This document shows, piece after piece, positions 8,103 to 15,832 of a DNA stretch of 47,027 nt. This stretch comes from Sphingomonas bacterium (GTDB lineage Bacteria > Pseudomonadota > Alphaproteobacteria > Sphingomonadales > Sphingomonadaceae), in the NCBI RefSeq assembly GCF_028292945.1, contig NZ_JAQGLJ010000001.1, positions 1 through 47,027 of the forward strand, in the 5' to 3' direction. The first letter of the stretch is position 1. Every line of letters begins with the position of its first letter. Both the position numbers and the translations under genes were made by a program. A model generated the notes under the pieces. The model saw nothing but the letters and a program-made list of their open reading frames with translations. It did not search any database and was not told the origin of the DNA.

Positions 8103-8999
8103 TCAGGCCGAACCCCGCTCCCGCGCCCGGCGATACGTCCCCAACACCCGCAGCCACTTGGCGTGGTAGCCCAGCTCGTCGAGCGCGCGATCCAGCCCGG
8201 CATCGCCAGGCTTGCCTTCCACATCGGCGAAGAACTCGCTCGCCGAGAAGCTGCCGCCGCGCTGGTAGCTTTCCAGCTTGGTCATGTTGACGCCGTTGGT
8301 CGCGAAGCCGCCGAGCGCCTTGTACAGCGCGGCCGGCACGTTCCTCACCTCGAAGATCAGCGTCGTCATCCACGGCCCCTCCCCTGCCGGCCGTGTGCCG
8401 CCGCGCGCGAGCACCACGAAGCGGGTGGTGTTGTGCTCGGCGTCGGCAATATCGTTCGCCAGTATGTCGAGGCCGTACAGCGCCGCCGCGCCTGGTGGCG
8501 CGAGCGCCGCCGCCGAAGGGTCGCCGCGCTGCGCGACCAGCGCGGCGGCACCGGCCGTATCGGGGTAGCTCACCGGCGTCATGCCGTGCGCCTTGAGCCA
8601 GTGGCGGCACTGGCCGAGCGCCTGCGGGTGGCTCACCGCCTCGCGCACCTCGGACAGCGGTCCGCTTCCCATCAAGGCATAGCGGATGCCCAGAAAATGC
8701 TCCCCGGTAATGACCAGCCCCGATTCGGGCAGCAGGAAGTGGATGTCCGCCACGCGCCCGTGGAGCGAGTTCTCGATCGGGATGATCGCGCAATCCGCAC
8801 GGCCTTCCTTCACCGCGTCGATCGCATCGGCGAAGTCGAAGCATGGCAGCGGCAGGCCGTCGGGGAACGCCTCGCGCGCCGCGACATGGCTGTTGGCGCC
8901 GGGCGCGCCCTGAAACGCGACCGCGCGGTCCGGCGCGCCGGCGGCGGCGTCGGTCATCGCCGACACGAGCGCGCGGGCGGGGGTGGGGAAACTCTCCAT
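8103..8999 (-). CDS. pheA: prephenate dehydratase (phenylalanine biosynthesis)
   Basis: A 298-residue monofunctional prephenate dehydratase converting prephenate to phenylpyruvate. The N-terminal domain opens with VAFQGAPGANSHVAA (residues 28-42) and carries IPIENSLHGRV (73-83) and the catalytic TRF triad at 192-194 (HNTTRFVVLA). The C-terminal ACT domain (about 210-290) senses phenylalanine; its usual ESRP motif reads ESYQR, a variant seen in alphaproteobacterial forms. M15 is a possible later start. The gene is divergent from the cytochrome c gene with 117 bases between, an arrangement I associate with alphaproteobacteria. Confidence 0.95.
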   Translation of the reverse strand: MESFPTPARALVSAMTDAAAGAPDRAVAFQGAPGANSHVAAREAFPDGLPLPCFDFADAIDAVKEGRADCAIIPIENSLHGRVADIHFLLPESGLVITGEHFLGIRYALMGSGPLSEVREAVSHPQALGQCRHWLKAHGMTPVSYPDTAGAAALVAQRGDPSAAALAPPGAAALYGLDILANDIADAEHNTTRFVVLARGGTRPAGEGPWMTTLIFEVRNVPAALYKALGGFATNGVNMTKLESYQRGGSFSASEFFADVEGKPGDAGLDRALDELGYHAKWLRVLGTYRRARERGSA

Positions 9000-9116
9000 A
9001 TCGCCTGCGCCGTTAGCGGCGGTACGCGGGTTGCGGTAGGGGCGGCGCTTTCCTAAAGGTCACATCTAAGAGTTTGGGCGTTCAAAGCCCACCCAATCAG
9101 GAAGCACGCCCCCGCG

Positions 9117-9866
9117 ATGGATAACAGGACCAACACGATCGCCGGCTGGACGCTGGCCGCCTTCGGCGCGGCGCTGGCGGCTTCGATTGTCGGCGGCATG
9201 GTGTTCCATGGTGGGGAGCCGGCGAAGGAAGGTTACGTCATCGAAGGCGCGGCCGAGACGGGCGGCGAAGCGGCCGAGGTGCCGATCGCGACGCTGCTCG
9301 CCAGCGCCGACGCGGGCAAGGGTGCCGACGTGTTCAAGAAATGCTCCGCCTGCCACACCATCGTCCCCGGCGGAGCTACCGGGATCGGTCCCAATCTGCA
9401 CGGCATCATGGGCCAGCCGATCGCGAAGAAGCCGGGCTTTGCCTACTCCTCCGCGTTGACGGGCGTCGGCGGAAATTGGGACTGGGACAAGATGAACGCC
9501 TGGCTGAAGAGCCCGCGCAAGTTCGCCGACGGCACCAAGATGACCTTCGCGGGCCTGTCCAAGGGCGAGGACCGCGCCAATGTGCTGGCGTACCTGAACG
9601 CGCAGGGGTCCAACCTGCCGCTTCCCGCCGCCCCGCCGCCGGGTGCGGCGGCTGCTGGCGCCTCGCCGGTGACCGGCGGCAACGCACCGGGCACCGAAGG
9701 TGGGCAAAATCAGGATGCCGCACCGGGCGCGAAGTCCGCGATCGACGCGGTAGCGACAGACCGCCGCGCGGAGACGGGCGACATCGCCAACACCGGCACG
9801 CCCGCGTCTGGCGCGCCGTCGGTGGACCCCGGGGCGCAGCGGCAGGGGGCGAAGGTGGGCCGCTAG
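9117..9866 (+). CDS. membrane-anchored c-type cytochrome (CycM/c552-like)
   Basis: A 249-residue class I cytochrome c. An N-terminal hydrophobic helix (about residues 8-30, no obvious cleavage site) anchors it in the membrane. The haem site CSACH is at 76-80, followed by GPNLHGIMG, and the likely axial methionine is M142 in TKMTF. This matches CycM-like cytochromes that carry electrons from the bc1 complex to a terminal oxidase. It differs from the usual length of about 180 residues by an 80-residue tail after residue 166 that is rich in Pro, Ala, Gly, Asn and Gln and has no predicted fold. pheA is divergent upstream. A hairpin follows the stop. Confidence 0.93.
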   Translation: MDNRTNTIAGWTLAAFGAALAASIVGGMVFHGGEPAKEGYVIEGAAETGGEAAEVPIATLLASADAGKGADVFKKCSACHTIVPGGATGIGPNLHGIMGQPIAKKPGFAYSSALTGVGGNWDWDKMNAWLKSPRKFADGTKMTFAGLSKGEDRANVLAYLNAQGSNLPLPAAPPPGAAAAGASPVTGGNAPGTEGGQNQDAAPGAKSAIDAVATDRRAETGDIANTGTPASGAPSVDPGAQRQGAKVGR

Positions 9867-9871
9867 TGCGG

Positions 9872-9891
9872 CAGCCGGCTACGTCCGGCTG
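9872..9891 (+). terminator. hairpin after the cytochrome c gene
   Basis: CAGCCGG (9872-9878) pairs with CCGGCTG (9885-9891), loop CTACGT, five bases after the cytochrome c stop. No U-run is seen. It is the first of several inverted repeats in the 237-base gap before the convergent LOG-family gene. Confidence 0.5.
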
Positions 9892-9937
9892 ACTGGCACA
9901 AGGCCGGCCGACGGGTCGCATAGCGAAACCGTTCGAC

Positions 9938-9960
9938 GTCACGGGATTCACTCCCGTGAC
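9938..9960. repeat. perfect 9-bp inverted repeat in a hairpin-rich gap
   Basis: GTCACGGGA (9938-9946) and TCCCGTGAC (9952-9960) flank the loop TTCAC. Another stem, CGCGGC/GCCGCG, lies at 10003-10017 with an AAA loop. The gap 9867-10103 lies between convergent genes and contains no credible reading frame. Confidence 0.7.
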
Positions 9961-10103
9961 GGCCGTTGTAGCGTGAGACATAACAACGTGTAAGAGGCCC
10001 GCCGCGGCAAAGCCGCGTCGTCGGACGGGTTCGCCGAGGAGACCCGCCGGCCGGGCTAGCGCGAGTCGTGCCGCAGCTACGCTGCATCAGGCCGCGCTAC
10101 GCA

Positions 10104-10991
10104 TCAAGCCGGCGGCGACGGCTCTGCCTTCGCCCGTTCCTCATAGAAGCGACGCACCACTTCCCACGCTTCCTCCGCCGTCTCGACAAAGGTGAAGATC
10201 TCAAGGTCGCGTTCCGAGATCACGCCCTCCTCGACCAGCGCGGGAAAGTTCACCACCTTGTTCCAGAATTCGCGGCCGAACAGCAGTACCGGCAGCGGCT
10301 TGATCTTGCCTGTCTGGATCAGCGTCAGCAGCTCGAACAGTTCGTCGAACGTGCCGAACCCGCCCGGAAACGCCGCCAGCGCGCGCGCGCGAAGCAGGAA
10401 ATGCATTTTCCGAAGCGCGAAATAGTGAAACTGCATCGCCAGCGCCGGCGTGACATAGGGGTTCGGAGCCTGCTCGTGCGGCAGGACGATGTTGAGCCCG
10501 ACCGACTCCGCTCCCACGTCATGCGCCCCACGGTTCGCGGCCTCCATGATCGATGGGCCACCCCCCGAACATACCACGAAATGGCGCATGCCCTTCTCGT
10601 CGCGCGGCAGCCGGCTGGTCAGGCGTGCCAGTTCGCGCGCGACATCATAATATTTGCTCTTCGCAACCAGGCTCTCCGCGCGTCGGCGGCCCTTGTCGTC
10701 GGTGGCGAGATCCAGCATCGCCTGCGCCTTCTCCCGCTCCGGAATGCGCGCGGAGCCATAAAAGACGAAGGTCGACGCGATCTTGGCCTCGTCGAAGATC
10801 AGCTCGGGCTTGAGCAGTTCGAGCTGGAATCGCACCGGGCGCAGATCCTCGCGCAGCAGGAAGTCGAGATCCTGAAAGGCAAGGCGGTAGGAAGGATGCT
10901 CGGTCTGCGGCGTCGAGATGGCGGTGGCGGCGCTCTCGGCGTCCTGCTTGGCGCGCGCGAAGACGCGGGAGGGTACACGGGTGTCTGTCAT
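10104..10991 (-). CDS. LOG family protein (TIGR00730-like, lysine decarboxylase-like fold)
   Basis: A 295-residue protein with both LOG signatures: SGGGPSIMEAANRGA (the GGGxxxMxxA motif) and FPGGFGTFDELFE (the PGGxGTxxE motif). Characterised LOG proteins are phosphoribohydrolases that release free cytokinin bases or act on nucleoside 5'-monophosphates. The bacterial substrate here is unknown, and the old label lysine decarboxylase is not supported. An N-terminal extension of about 90 residues precedes the Rossmann-like core (FVFYGSARIPE). It follows the extensin-like gene by 36 bases on the same strand, so the two may be co-transcribed. Confidence 0.9.
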   Translation of the reverse strand: MTDTRVPSRVFARAKQDAESAATAISTPQTEHPSYRLAFQDLDFLLREDLRPVRFQLELLKPELIFDEAKIASTFVFYGSARIPEREKAQAMLDLATDDKGRRRAESLVAKSKYYDVARELARLTSRLPRDEKGMRHFVVCSGGGPSIMEAANRGAHDVGAESVGLNIVLPHEQAPNPYVTPALAMQFHYFALRKMHFLLRARALAAFPGGFGTFDELFELLTLIQTGKIKPLPVLLFGREFWNKVVNFPALVEEGVISERDLEIFTFVETAEEAWEVVRRFYEERAKAEPSPPA

Positions 10992-11027
10992 CCCAGTGAG
11001 TTACGCACCGAACGTGTCATGCGCAAG

Positions 11028-11645
11028 TCACCGGCACAGACCGGCCCGATCCGCCTCCAGGTGCAGGTGATCCGCATGCGCGGCGTTGTAGTCGGGCGAC
11101 AGCACCGTGCCGAACCGCTTGCACGCCGAGCGACGCACGGTTTGCAGGAACTCGCGCACGGCCGGGTCAGGCGACTTCCAGTCACGCAGCACGGTGACGC
11201 GGCGACCGTCCTTGAGCACGAATCCGCCGACGTCGATCGCGTTGGCGATCGCGTGTCCCGAGCGCCGGTCGCCGCGCCCGGCGACGTTGCGGCAGGCGAA
11301 GCTGCCGAAGGTCTCGACGCGGGCGAGTTCGCTGCCGAGGATCTGGAACGCGGCGGGCCCTACCCCCGAGCGCACCCAGGCGCTGAACGCGCGTGCCTGA
11401 CCGCAGCGGATGCCGGTCAGGTTGGTGACCGGCACGCCGATCTCCAGCAACTGCACCGCGCCGAACAGGCCGCAGCCGGGACCGGCCTGGCGGTCGGGGA
11501 GTGGGCGGAACGCGACCGACTGCGCGCGCAGATCGGCATGGCATTGCGCGGTTTCGCGCGCGGAGGGCTTGGCGATCTGCTGCTGCGCGGCGGGGCGCTC
11601 GGAGCGACCACAGGCGACGAGAGCCAATAGCCCCACTCCCGTCAT
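11028..11645 (-). CDS. extensin-like lipoprotein, putative peptidoglycan-active enzyme
   Basis: About 205 residues if started at ATG 11645. The product has the extensin-like C-terminal domain of many alphaproteobacteria, with paired cysteines and the end motif HADHLHLE, which recalls the zinc-binding site of M15 D,D-peptidases (SGHAIANAIDVGGF supplies the other expected His/Asp). A short hydrophobic segment followed by LVAC resembles a lipobox, so an outer-membrane or periplasmic lipoprotein is likely. ATG 11645 leaves only 11 residues before the Cys and no basic residues; an in-frame GTG at 11678 would give a more normal n-region (WRHGCRLKPG). Both starts lie inside the two-hairpin repeat at 11640-11770, so the repeat forms the 5' end of this gene. 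Confidence 0.82.
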   Translation of the reverse strand: MTGVGLLALVACGRSERPAAQQQIAKPSARETAQCHADLRAQSVAFRPLPDRQAGPGCGLFGAVQLLEIGVPVTNLTGIRCGQARAFSAWVRSGVGPAAFQILGSELARVETFGSFACRNVAGRGDRRSGHAIANAIDVGGFVLKDGRRVTVLRDWKSPDPAVREFLQTVRRSACKRFGTVLSPDYNAAHADHLHLEADRAGLCR

Positions 11646-11770
11646 GCCGGGCTTGAGCCGGCATCCATGTCTCCACACGGACCACATTGGTGGTGATTGC
11701 GGCACGTTGGACCCCGGAACAAGGGTCCCAGCAAAGTGCTACTTTGCTGGGCACCCATCTCCGGGGTGAC
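11640..11770 (+). repeat. two-hairpin dispersed repeat, copy 2, with a nested palindrome
   Basis: The left hairpin is ATGCCGG (11644-11650) with CCGGCAT (11658-11664). The right hairpin, ACCCCGG (11711-11717) with CCGGGGT (11761-11767), has an enlarged loop containing GGGT/ACCC and a perfect 11-bp stem, CCCAGCAAAGT (11727-11737) with ACTTTGCTGGG (11741-11751). The left edge overlaps the start of the extensin-like gene. Confidence 0.88.
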
Positions 11771-11796
11771 TGTGGGATTGTGCACCGCCGCAAACT

Positions 11797-11860
11797 CCCC
11801 TACCCGCCGGAACGGGCCACGCGGTCCCAACGCCGCGCGTGCTCTCTGCAAGGAGAGATA
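11797..11860 (+). ncRNA. serC-type leader RNA motif
   Basis: The leader just before serC folds into small stems: CCCG/CGGG (11803-11806 with 11813-11816), CACGCG/CGCGTG (11818-11823 with 11836-11841), and CTCTC (11842-11846) with GAGAG (11853-11857). The last stem contains the Shine-Dalgarno AGGAGAG of serC. This matches my memory of the alphaproteobacterial serC motif, a conserved leader found by comparative genomics whose ligand, if any, is not known. Sequestering the ribosome site suggests translational control of serine synthesis. Confidence 0.7.
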
Positions 11861-11861
11861 C

Positions 11862-13016
11862 ATGACTGATACCGTTGCGGCCGTTGGGGCCGCCGTTACG
11901 AAGCCGACCATGAAACCGGCCCGTCCCTTCTTCAGCTCCGGTCCCTGCGCCAAGCCACCCGGCTGGTCGGCGGAGCGACTCGCCACTGCCAGCCTGGGCC
12001 GCTCGCATCGCTCGAAGGTTGGCAAGCAACGCCTGCAGCATTGCATCGACCTGATGCGCGCGGTCCTCAAGCTCCCCGACACGCACCGCATCGGTATCGT
12101 CCCCGGCTCCGACACCGGCGCCTATGAGATGGCGATGTGGACGATGCTCGGGCAGCGGCCGGTGACCACACTGGCCTGGGAAAGTTTCGGCGAAGGCTGG
12201 GTCACCGACGCCGTCAAGCAGCTGAAGATCGACCCCCTCGTGATCCGCGCGGACTATGGCGAGCTTCCAGATCTGCGCCAAGTCGACTGGTCGCACGACG
12301 TGCTGTTTACCTGGAATGGCACCACCAGCGGCGTGCGCGTGCCCGACGGCGATTGGATTGCCGCCGACCGCGAGGGCCTGAGCTTCGCCGACGCGACCAG
12401 CGCGGTGTTCGCCTACGACCTGCCCTGGGACAAGATCGATGTCGCCACCTTCTCGTGGCAGAAGGTGCTCGGCGGGGAGGGCGCACATGGCGTGCTGATC
12501 CTGGGCCCGCGCGCAGTCGAGCGGCTGGAGAGCTACACGCCGGCCTGGCCGCTGCCCAAGGTGTTCCGCCTCGTGTCGAAAGGCAAGCTGACCGAGGGCG
12601 TGTTCAAGGGCGAGACGATCAACACGCCGTCGATGCTGGCGGTCGAGGACGCGATCTGGGCGCTGGAATGGGCGCAATCGCTTGGAGATGGCGGCCTGAT
12701 CGCGCGCTCGGATGCGAACGCCGCCGCGTTGGACCGGATCGTGGCGGAGCGCGACTGGCTCGGCCACCTCGCCGCCGACTCGGCGACGCGCTCGACCACC
12801 AGCGTATGCCTGACCGTCGCAGGCGCGGACGAGGCGTTGATCAAGCGCATGGCCGCTAGCCTCGAGGCGGAAGGTGCCGCGTTCGACATCGCCGGCTATC
12901 GCGACGCGCCGCCGGGCCTGCGCATCTGGTGCGGGGCGACGGTCGACACCGCTGACATCGAGGCGCTCGGACCTTGGCTCGACTGGGCGTACGCCGAGGC
13001 TCGGACCGCCGCTTAA
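11862..13016 (+). CDS. serC: phosphoserine aminotransferase
   Basis: A 384-residue PLP enzyme that makes phosphoserine from 3-phosphohydroxypyruvate and glutamate, the second step of serine synthesis. The start is fixed by AGGAGAG (11851-11857) four bases upstream of the ATG. The PLP lysine is K201 in VATFSWQKVLGGEGAHG. FSSGPCAKPPGW and SLGRSHRS near the N-terminus mark the alphaproteobacterial/archaeal-type SerC. WNGTTSGVRVP lies in mid-protein. It is followed by serA, with an inverted repeat copy in the 115-base gap, and preceded by a serC-type leader RNA. Confidence 0.96.
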   Translation: MTDTVAAVGAAVTKPTMKPARPFFSSGPCAKPPGWSAERLATASLGRSHRSKVGKQRLQHCIDLMRAVLKLPDTHRIGIVPGSDTGAYEMAMWTMLGQRPVTTLAWESFGEGWVTDAVKQLKIDPLVIRADYGELPDLRQVDWSHDVLFTWNGTTSGVRVPDGDWIAADREGLSFADATSAVFAYDLPWDKIDVATFSWQKVLGGEGAHGVLILGPRAVERLESYTPAWPLPKVFRLVSKGKLTEGVFKGETINTPSMLAVEDAIWALEWAQSLGDGGLIARSDANAAALDRIVAERDWLGHLAADSATRSTTSVCLTVAGADEALIKRMAASLEAEGAAFDIAGYRDAPPGLRIWCGATVDTADIEALGPWLDWAYAEARTAA

Positions 13017-13018
13017 GC

Positions 13019-13115
13019 CGTCACCCTGAAATCGTGTCAGGGTCCACGTGCGACATCAACCACCATGCCCGTCGCAAGCCGTCGCGCGTGGATGCTGAAA
13101 CAAATTCAGCATGAT
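13019..13115 (-). repeat. two-hairpin dispersed repeat, copy 3, inverted
   Basis: Read on the minus strand this matches copies 1 and 4. ACCCTGA (13023-13029) pairs with TCAGGGT (13037-13043), and ATGCTGAA (13092-13099) pairs with TTCAGCAT (13105-13112). It starts three bases after the serC stop and ends 16 bases before serA, so the serC-serA transcript would carry both hairpins. Confidence 0.9.
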
Positions 13116-13131
13116 TTCTAGGATCACTTCC

Positions 13132-14709
13132 ATGCCCAAAGTCCTCATTTCCGACCAAATGGATCCCAAGGCCGCGCAGATCTTCCGCGAACGCGGGGTC
13201 GAGGTGGACGAGATCACCGGCAAGACACCGGAAGAACTGAAGGCGATGATCGGCGGCTATGACGGCCTTGCGATCCGCTCGTCGACCAAGGTGACCGCCG
13301 CGATCCTCGATGCCGCCACCAATCTGAAGGTCGTGGGTCGCGCGGGAATCGGGGTCGACAACGTGGACATCCCCGCCGCATCGGCACGCGGCGTGGTGGT
13401 GATGAACACGCCGTTCGGCAATTCGATCACTACCGCCGAGCACGCGATCGCGCTGATGTTCGCACTTGCGCGCCAGTTGCCAGAGGCGGATGCGTCGACG
13501 CAGGCGGGCAAGTGGGAGAAGAACCGCTTCATGGGGGTCGAGCTGACCGCCAAGACGCTGGGGCTGATCGGCGCGGGCAATATCGGCTCGATCGTCGCCG
13601 ACCGTGCGCGCGGGCTGAAAATGAAGGTGATCGCGTTCGATCCCTTCCTGACGCCCGAACGCGCGATCGAGATCGGGGTGGAAAAGGTCGATCTGGAAGC
13701 GCTGCTCGCGCGCGCCGACTTCATCACGCTGCACACGCCGCTCACCGATCAGACGCGCAATATCCTGTCGGCGGAGAATCTCGCCAAAACGAAGCAGGGC
13801 GTGCGGATCATCAACTGCGCGCGCGGCGGGCTGATCGACGAGGCGGCGCTCAAGGCGGGGCTAGATTCCGGCCACATCGGCGGCGCGGCACTCGACGTGT
13901 TCGTCGAAGAGCCGGCCAAGGCCTCGCCGCTGTTCGGTACGCCCAACTTCGTCTCGACCCCCCATCTGGGGGCGTCGACAACGGAGGCGCAGGTCAACGT
14001 CGCGATCCAGGTCGCCGAGCAGATGGCGGATTTCCTGATGTCGGGCGGCGTCACCAACGCGCTCAACATGCCGTCGCTGTCGGCGGAGGAAGCGCCCAAG
14101 CTGAAGCCGTACATGGCACTCGCCGAGAAACTCGGCTCGCTGGTGGGGCAGCTCGCGACGGGCGCGATCGGCGGCATCTCGGTCGAGACGGAGGGCGCTG
14201 CGGCGCAGCTCAACGGCAAACCGATCACGTCCGCCGTGCTCGCCGGCTTCCTGGGTACGCAGACCGCGACGGTCAACATGGTCAACGCGCCCGTGATCGC
14301 GCGCGAACGCGGACTGGAGGTGCGCGAGATCAGGACGGAGCGCGAGGGCGACTATCACACGCTGCTGCGCGTCACGGTCAAGACCGCTAGCGGTGACCGC
14401 TCGGTCGCGGGCACGCTGGTCGGTGCGGCGAACCCGCGGCTGGTCGAGCTGTTCGGTATCCCGGTCGAGGCCGATCTCGTCGGCCCGATGCTGTACGTCG
14501 TCAACGAGGACGCGCCCGGCTTCATCGGCCGGCTGGGCACCCTGCTGGGCGAGGCGGGAGTCAACATCGGCACCTTCCACCTCGGCAGGCGCGCGGCGGG
14601 CGGCGAGGCGGTGCTGCTGCTGTCGGTCGACGAGTCGGTAACGGCGGAGCTGCTGGCGGCGGTCAAGGCGCTGCCAGGGGTGCGGACGGCGATGGGCTTG
14701 CGGTTCTGA
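13132..14709 (+). CDS. serA: D-3-phosphoglycerate dehydrogenase
   Basis: A 525-residue long-form SerA that oxidises 3-phosphoglycerate to 3-phosphohydroxypyruvate with NAD+, the first step of serine synthesis. VVGRAGIGVDNVD and the nucleotide-binding GLIGAGNIGSIVA are present, as are the catalytic Arg region INCARGGLID, the glutamate in DVFVEEP and the His in STPHLGAST. The last 200 residues form the ASB and ACT domains (ACT from about LYVVNEDAPGFIGRLGTLL), which bind serine in related enzymes and give feedback inhibition. ATG 13132 (MPKVLISDQ) is preferred to 13111, since AGGA lies about 9 bases upstream. hisZ starts 22 bases later on the same strand. Confidence 0.97.
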   Translation: MPKVLISDQMDPKAAQIFRERGVEVDEITGKTPEELKAMIGGYDGLAIRSSTKVTAAILDAATNLKVVGRAGIGVDNVDIPAASARGVVVMNTPFGNSITTAEHAIALMFALARQLPEADASTQAGKWEKNRFMGVELTAKTLGLIGAGNIGSIVADRARGLKMKVIAFDPFLTPERAIEIGVEKVDLEALLARADFITLHTPLTDQTRNILSAENLAKTKQGVRIINCARGGLIDEAALKAGLDSGHIGGAALDVFVEEPAKASPLFGTPNFVSTPHLGASTTEAQVNVAIQVAEQMADFLMSGGVTNALNMPSLSAEEAPKLKPYMALAEKLGSLVGQLATGAIGGISVETEGAAAQLNGKPITSAVLAGFLGTQTATVNMVNAPVIARERGLEVREIRTEREGDYHTLLRVTVKTASGDRSVAGTLVGAANPRLVELFGIPVEADLVGPMLYVVNEDAPGFIGRLGTLLGEAGVNIGTFHLGRRAAGGEAVLLLSVDESVTAELLAAVKALPGVRTAMGLRF

Positions 14710-14731
14710 TCGGGACGGGAGAGTGGGGCGC

Positions 14732-15832
14732 ATGACCCCCCTCCTCCCCTCCGGTTTCGCGGATCGGTTACCACCCCATGCCGACATTGCCGCCGCCGTC
14801 GAGGCGCGTATCCTGTCGGTCGCGCACGCGCATGGCTACGAACGCGCCGATCCGCCGCTGGCCGAGTTCGCCGATGCGCTCGGATCGCGACTCAAGGCCG
14901 GTGGCCTGCGCGATGCGGTGCGCTTCGTGGATCCCCTATCGCAGCGCACCCTGGCGATCCGGCCGGACCTGACCGCGCAGGTCGCGCGGATCGCGGCGAC
15001 GCGGATGGGGCACCATCCCCGGCCGGTGCGCCTGTCCTATGCGGGATCGGTGTTACGGCTGCGCGCCTCCGATCTGGCGCCCGCCCGCGAGCGACGGCAG
15101 ATCGGGTGCGAGCTGATCGGTCTCGACACGGTCGCGGCCGCCGGCGAAGTGCTGGGGATCGCGGCCGAGGCACTGCACGCGGCCGGTGCCACGGGACTGT
15201 CGATCGATCTGACGCTGCCCGACCTGGTCGACCTGCTCGCGGCCGGGCCGCTGCCGGTGGCCGCCGGGCAGGTCGAGGCGCTGCGCGACCGGCTCGACGC
15301 GAAGGACGCCGGCGGCGTCGCGGCGATCGCGCCGGCGTATCTGCCGCTGATCGAGGCGGCGGGGCCGTTCGCGGGCGCGCTGAAGCGGCTCCGAGCGATC
15401 GACGCAGGCGGCGTCCTGGCAACGCGGCTCGATGGCCTGGCGCAGCTTGCCCGCACCCTTGACGGCCGTGCCCGCGTGACGCTGGATCCGACCGAGCGAC
15501 ACGGGTTCGAATACCAGTCGTGGCTCGGCTTCTCGCTGTTCGTCGACGGCGTGGGCGCGGAGGTCGGGCGCGGCGGCACCTACACGCTGCTGCATGAGAG
15601 CGGGCAGGAAGAGGTCGCGACCGGCTTTTCGCTGTTCGCCGACGCGCTGGTCGCCACCGCACCGGCGCCGCCGCGCCGCCGCTTGTTTCTGCCGCTCGGC
15701 ACGCCGATGCAGGCCGGCGCCGACATGCGCGCGCAAGGCTGGGTCACGGTCGCGGCGCTGGCGGCCGGCGACACGCCCGAGGGGCAGCTGTGCACGCACC
15801 TGTGGCGCGATGGCGAGGCGACGCCGCTCTAG
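14732..15832 (+). CDS. hisZ: ATP phosphoribosyltransferase regulatory subunit
   Basis: A 366-residue histidyl-tRNA synthetase-like protein. It keeps the class II fold (RFVDPLSQRTLAIRPDLTAQVARI as motif 2 region, RLSYAGSVLR, and LGFSLFVDGVGAEVGRGGTY) but lacks the C-terminal anticodon-binding domain, which is typical of HisZ. HisZ makes short HisG proteins active and histidine-sensitive. The short hisG lies 1.1 kb downstream, beyond an inverted DUF2332 gene. ATG 14732 is preferred to the GTG at 14723 on the basis of the upstream GGGA. Its TAG stop shares the palindrome CTAG with the stop of the convergent DUF2332 gene. Confidence 0.93.
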   Translation: MTPLLPSGFADRLPPHADIAAAVEARILSVAHAHGYERADPPLAEFADALGSRLKAGGLRDAVRFVDPLSQRTLAIRPDLTAQVARIAATRMGHHPRPVRLSYAGSVLRLRASDLAPARERRQIGCELIGLDTVAAAGEVLGIAAEALHAAGATGLSIDLTLPDLVDLLAAGPLPVAAGQVEALRDRLDAKDAGGVAAIAPAYLPLIEAAGPFAGALKRLRAIDAGGVLATRLDGLAQLARTLDGRARVTLDPTERHGFEYQSWLGFSLFVDGVGAEVGRGGTYTLLHESGQEEVATGFSLFADALVATAPAPPRRRLFLPLGTPMQAGADMRAQGWVTVAALAAGDTPEGQLCTHLWRDGEATPL

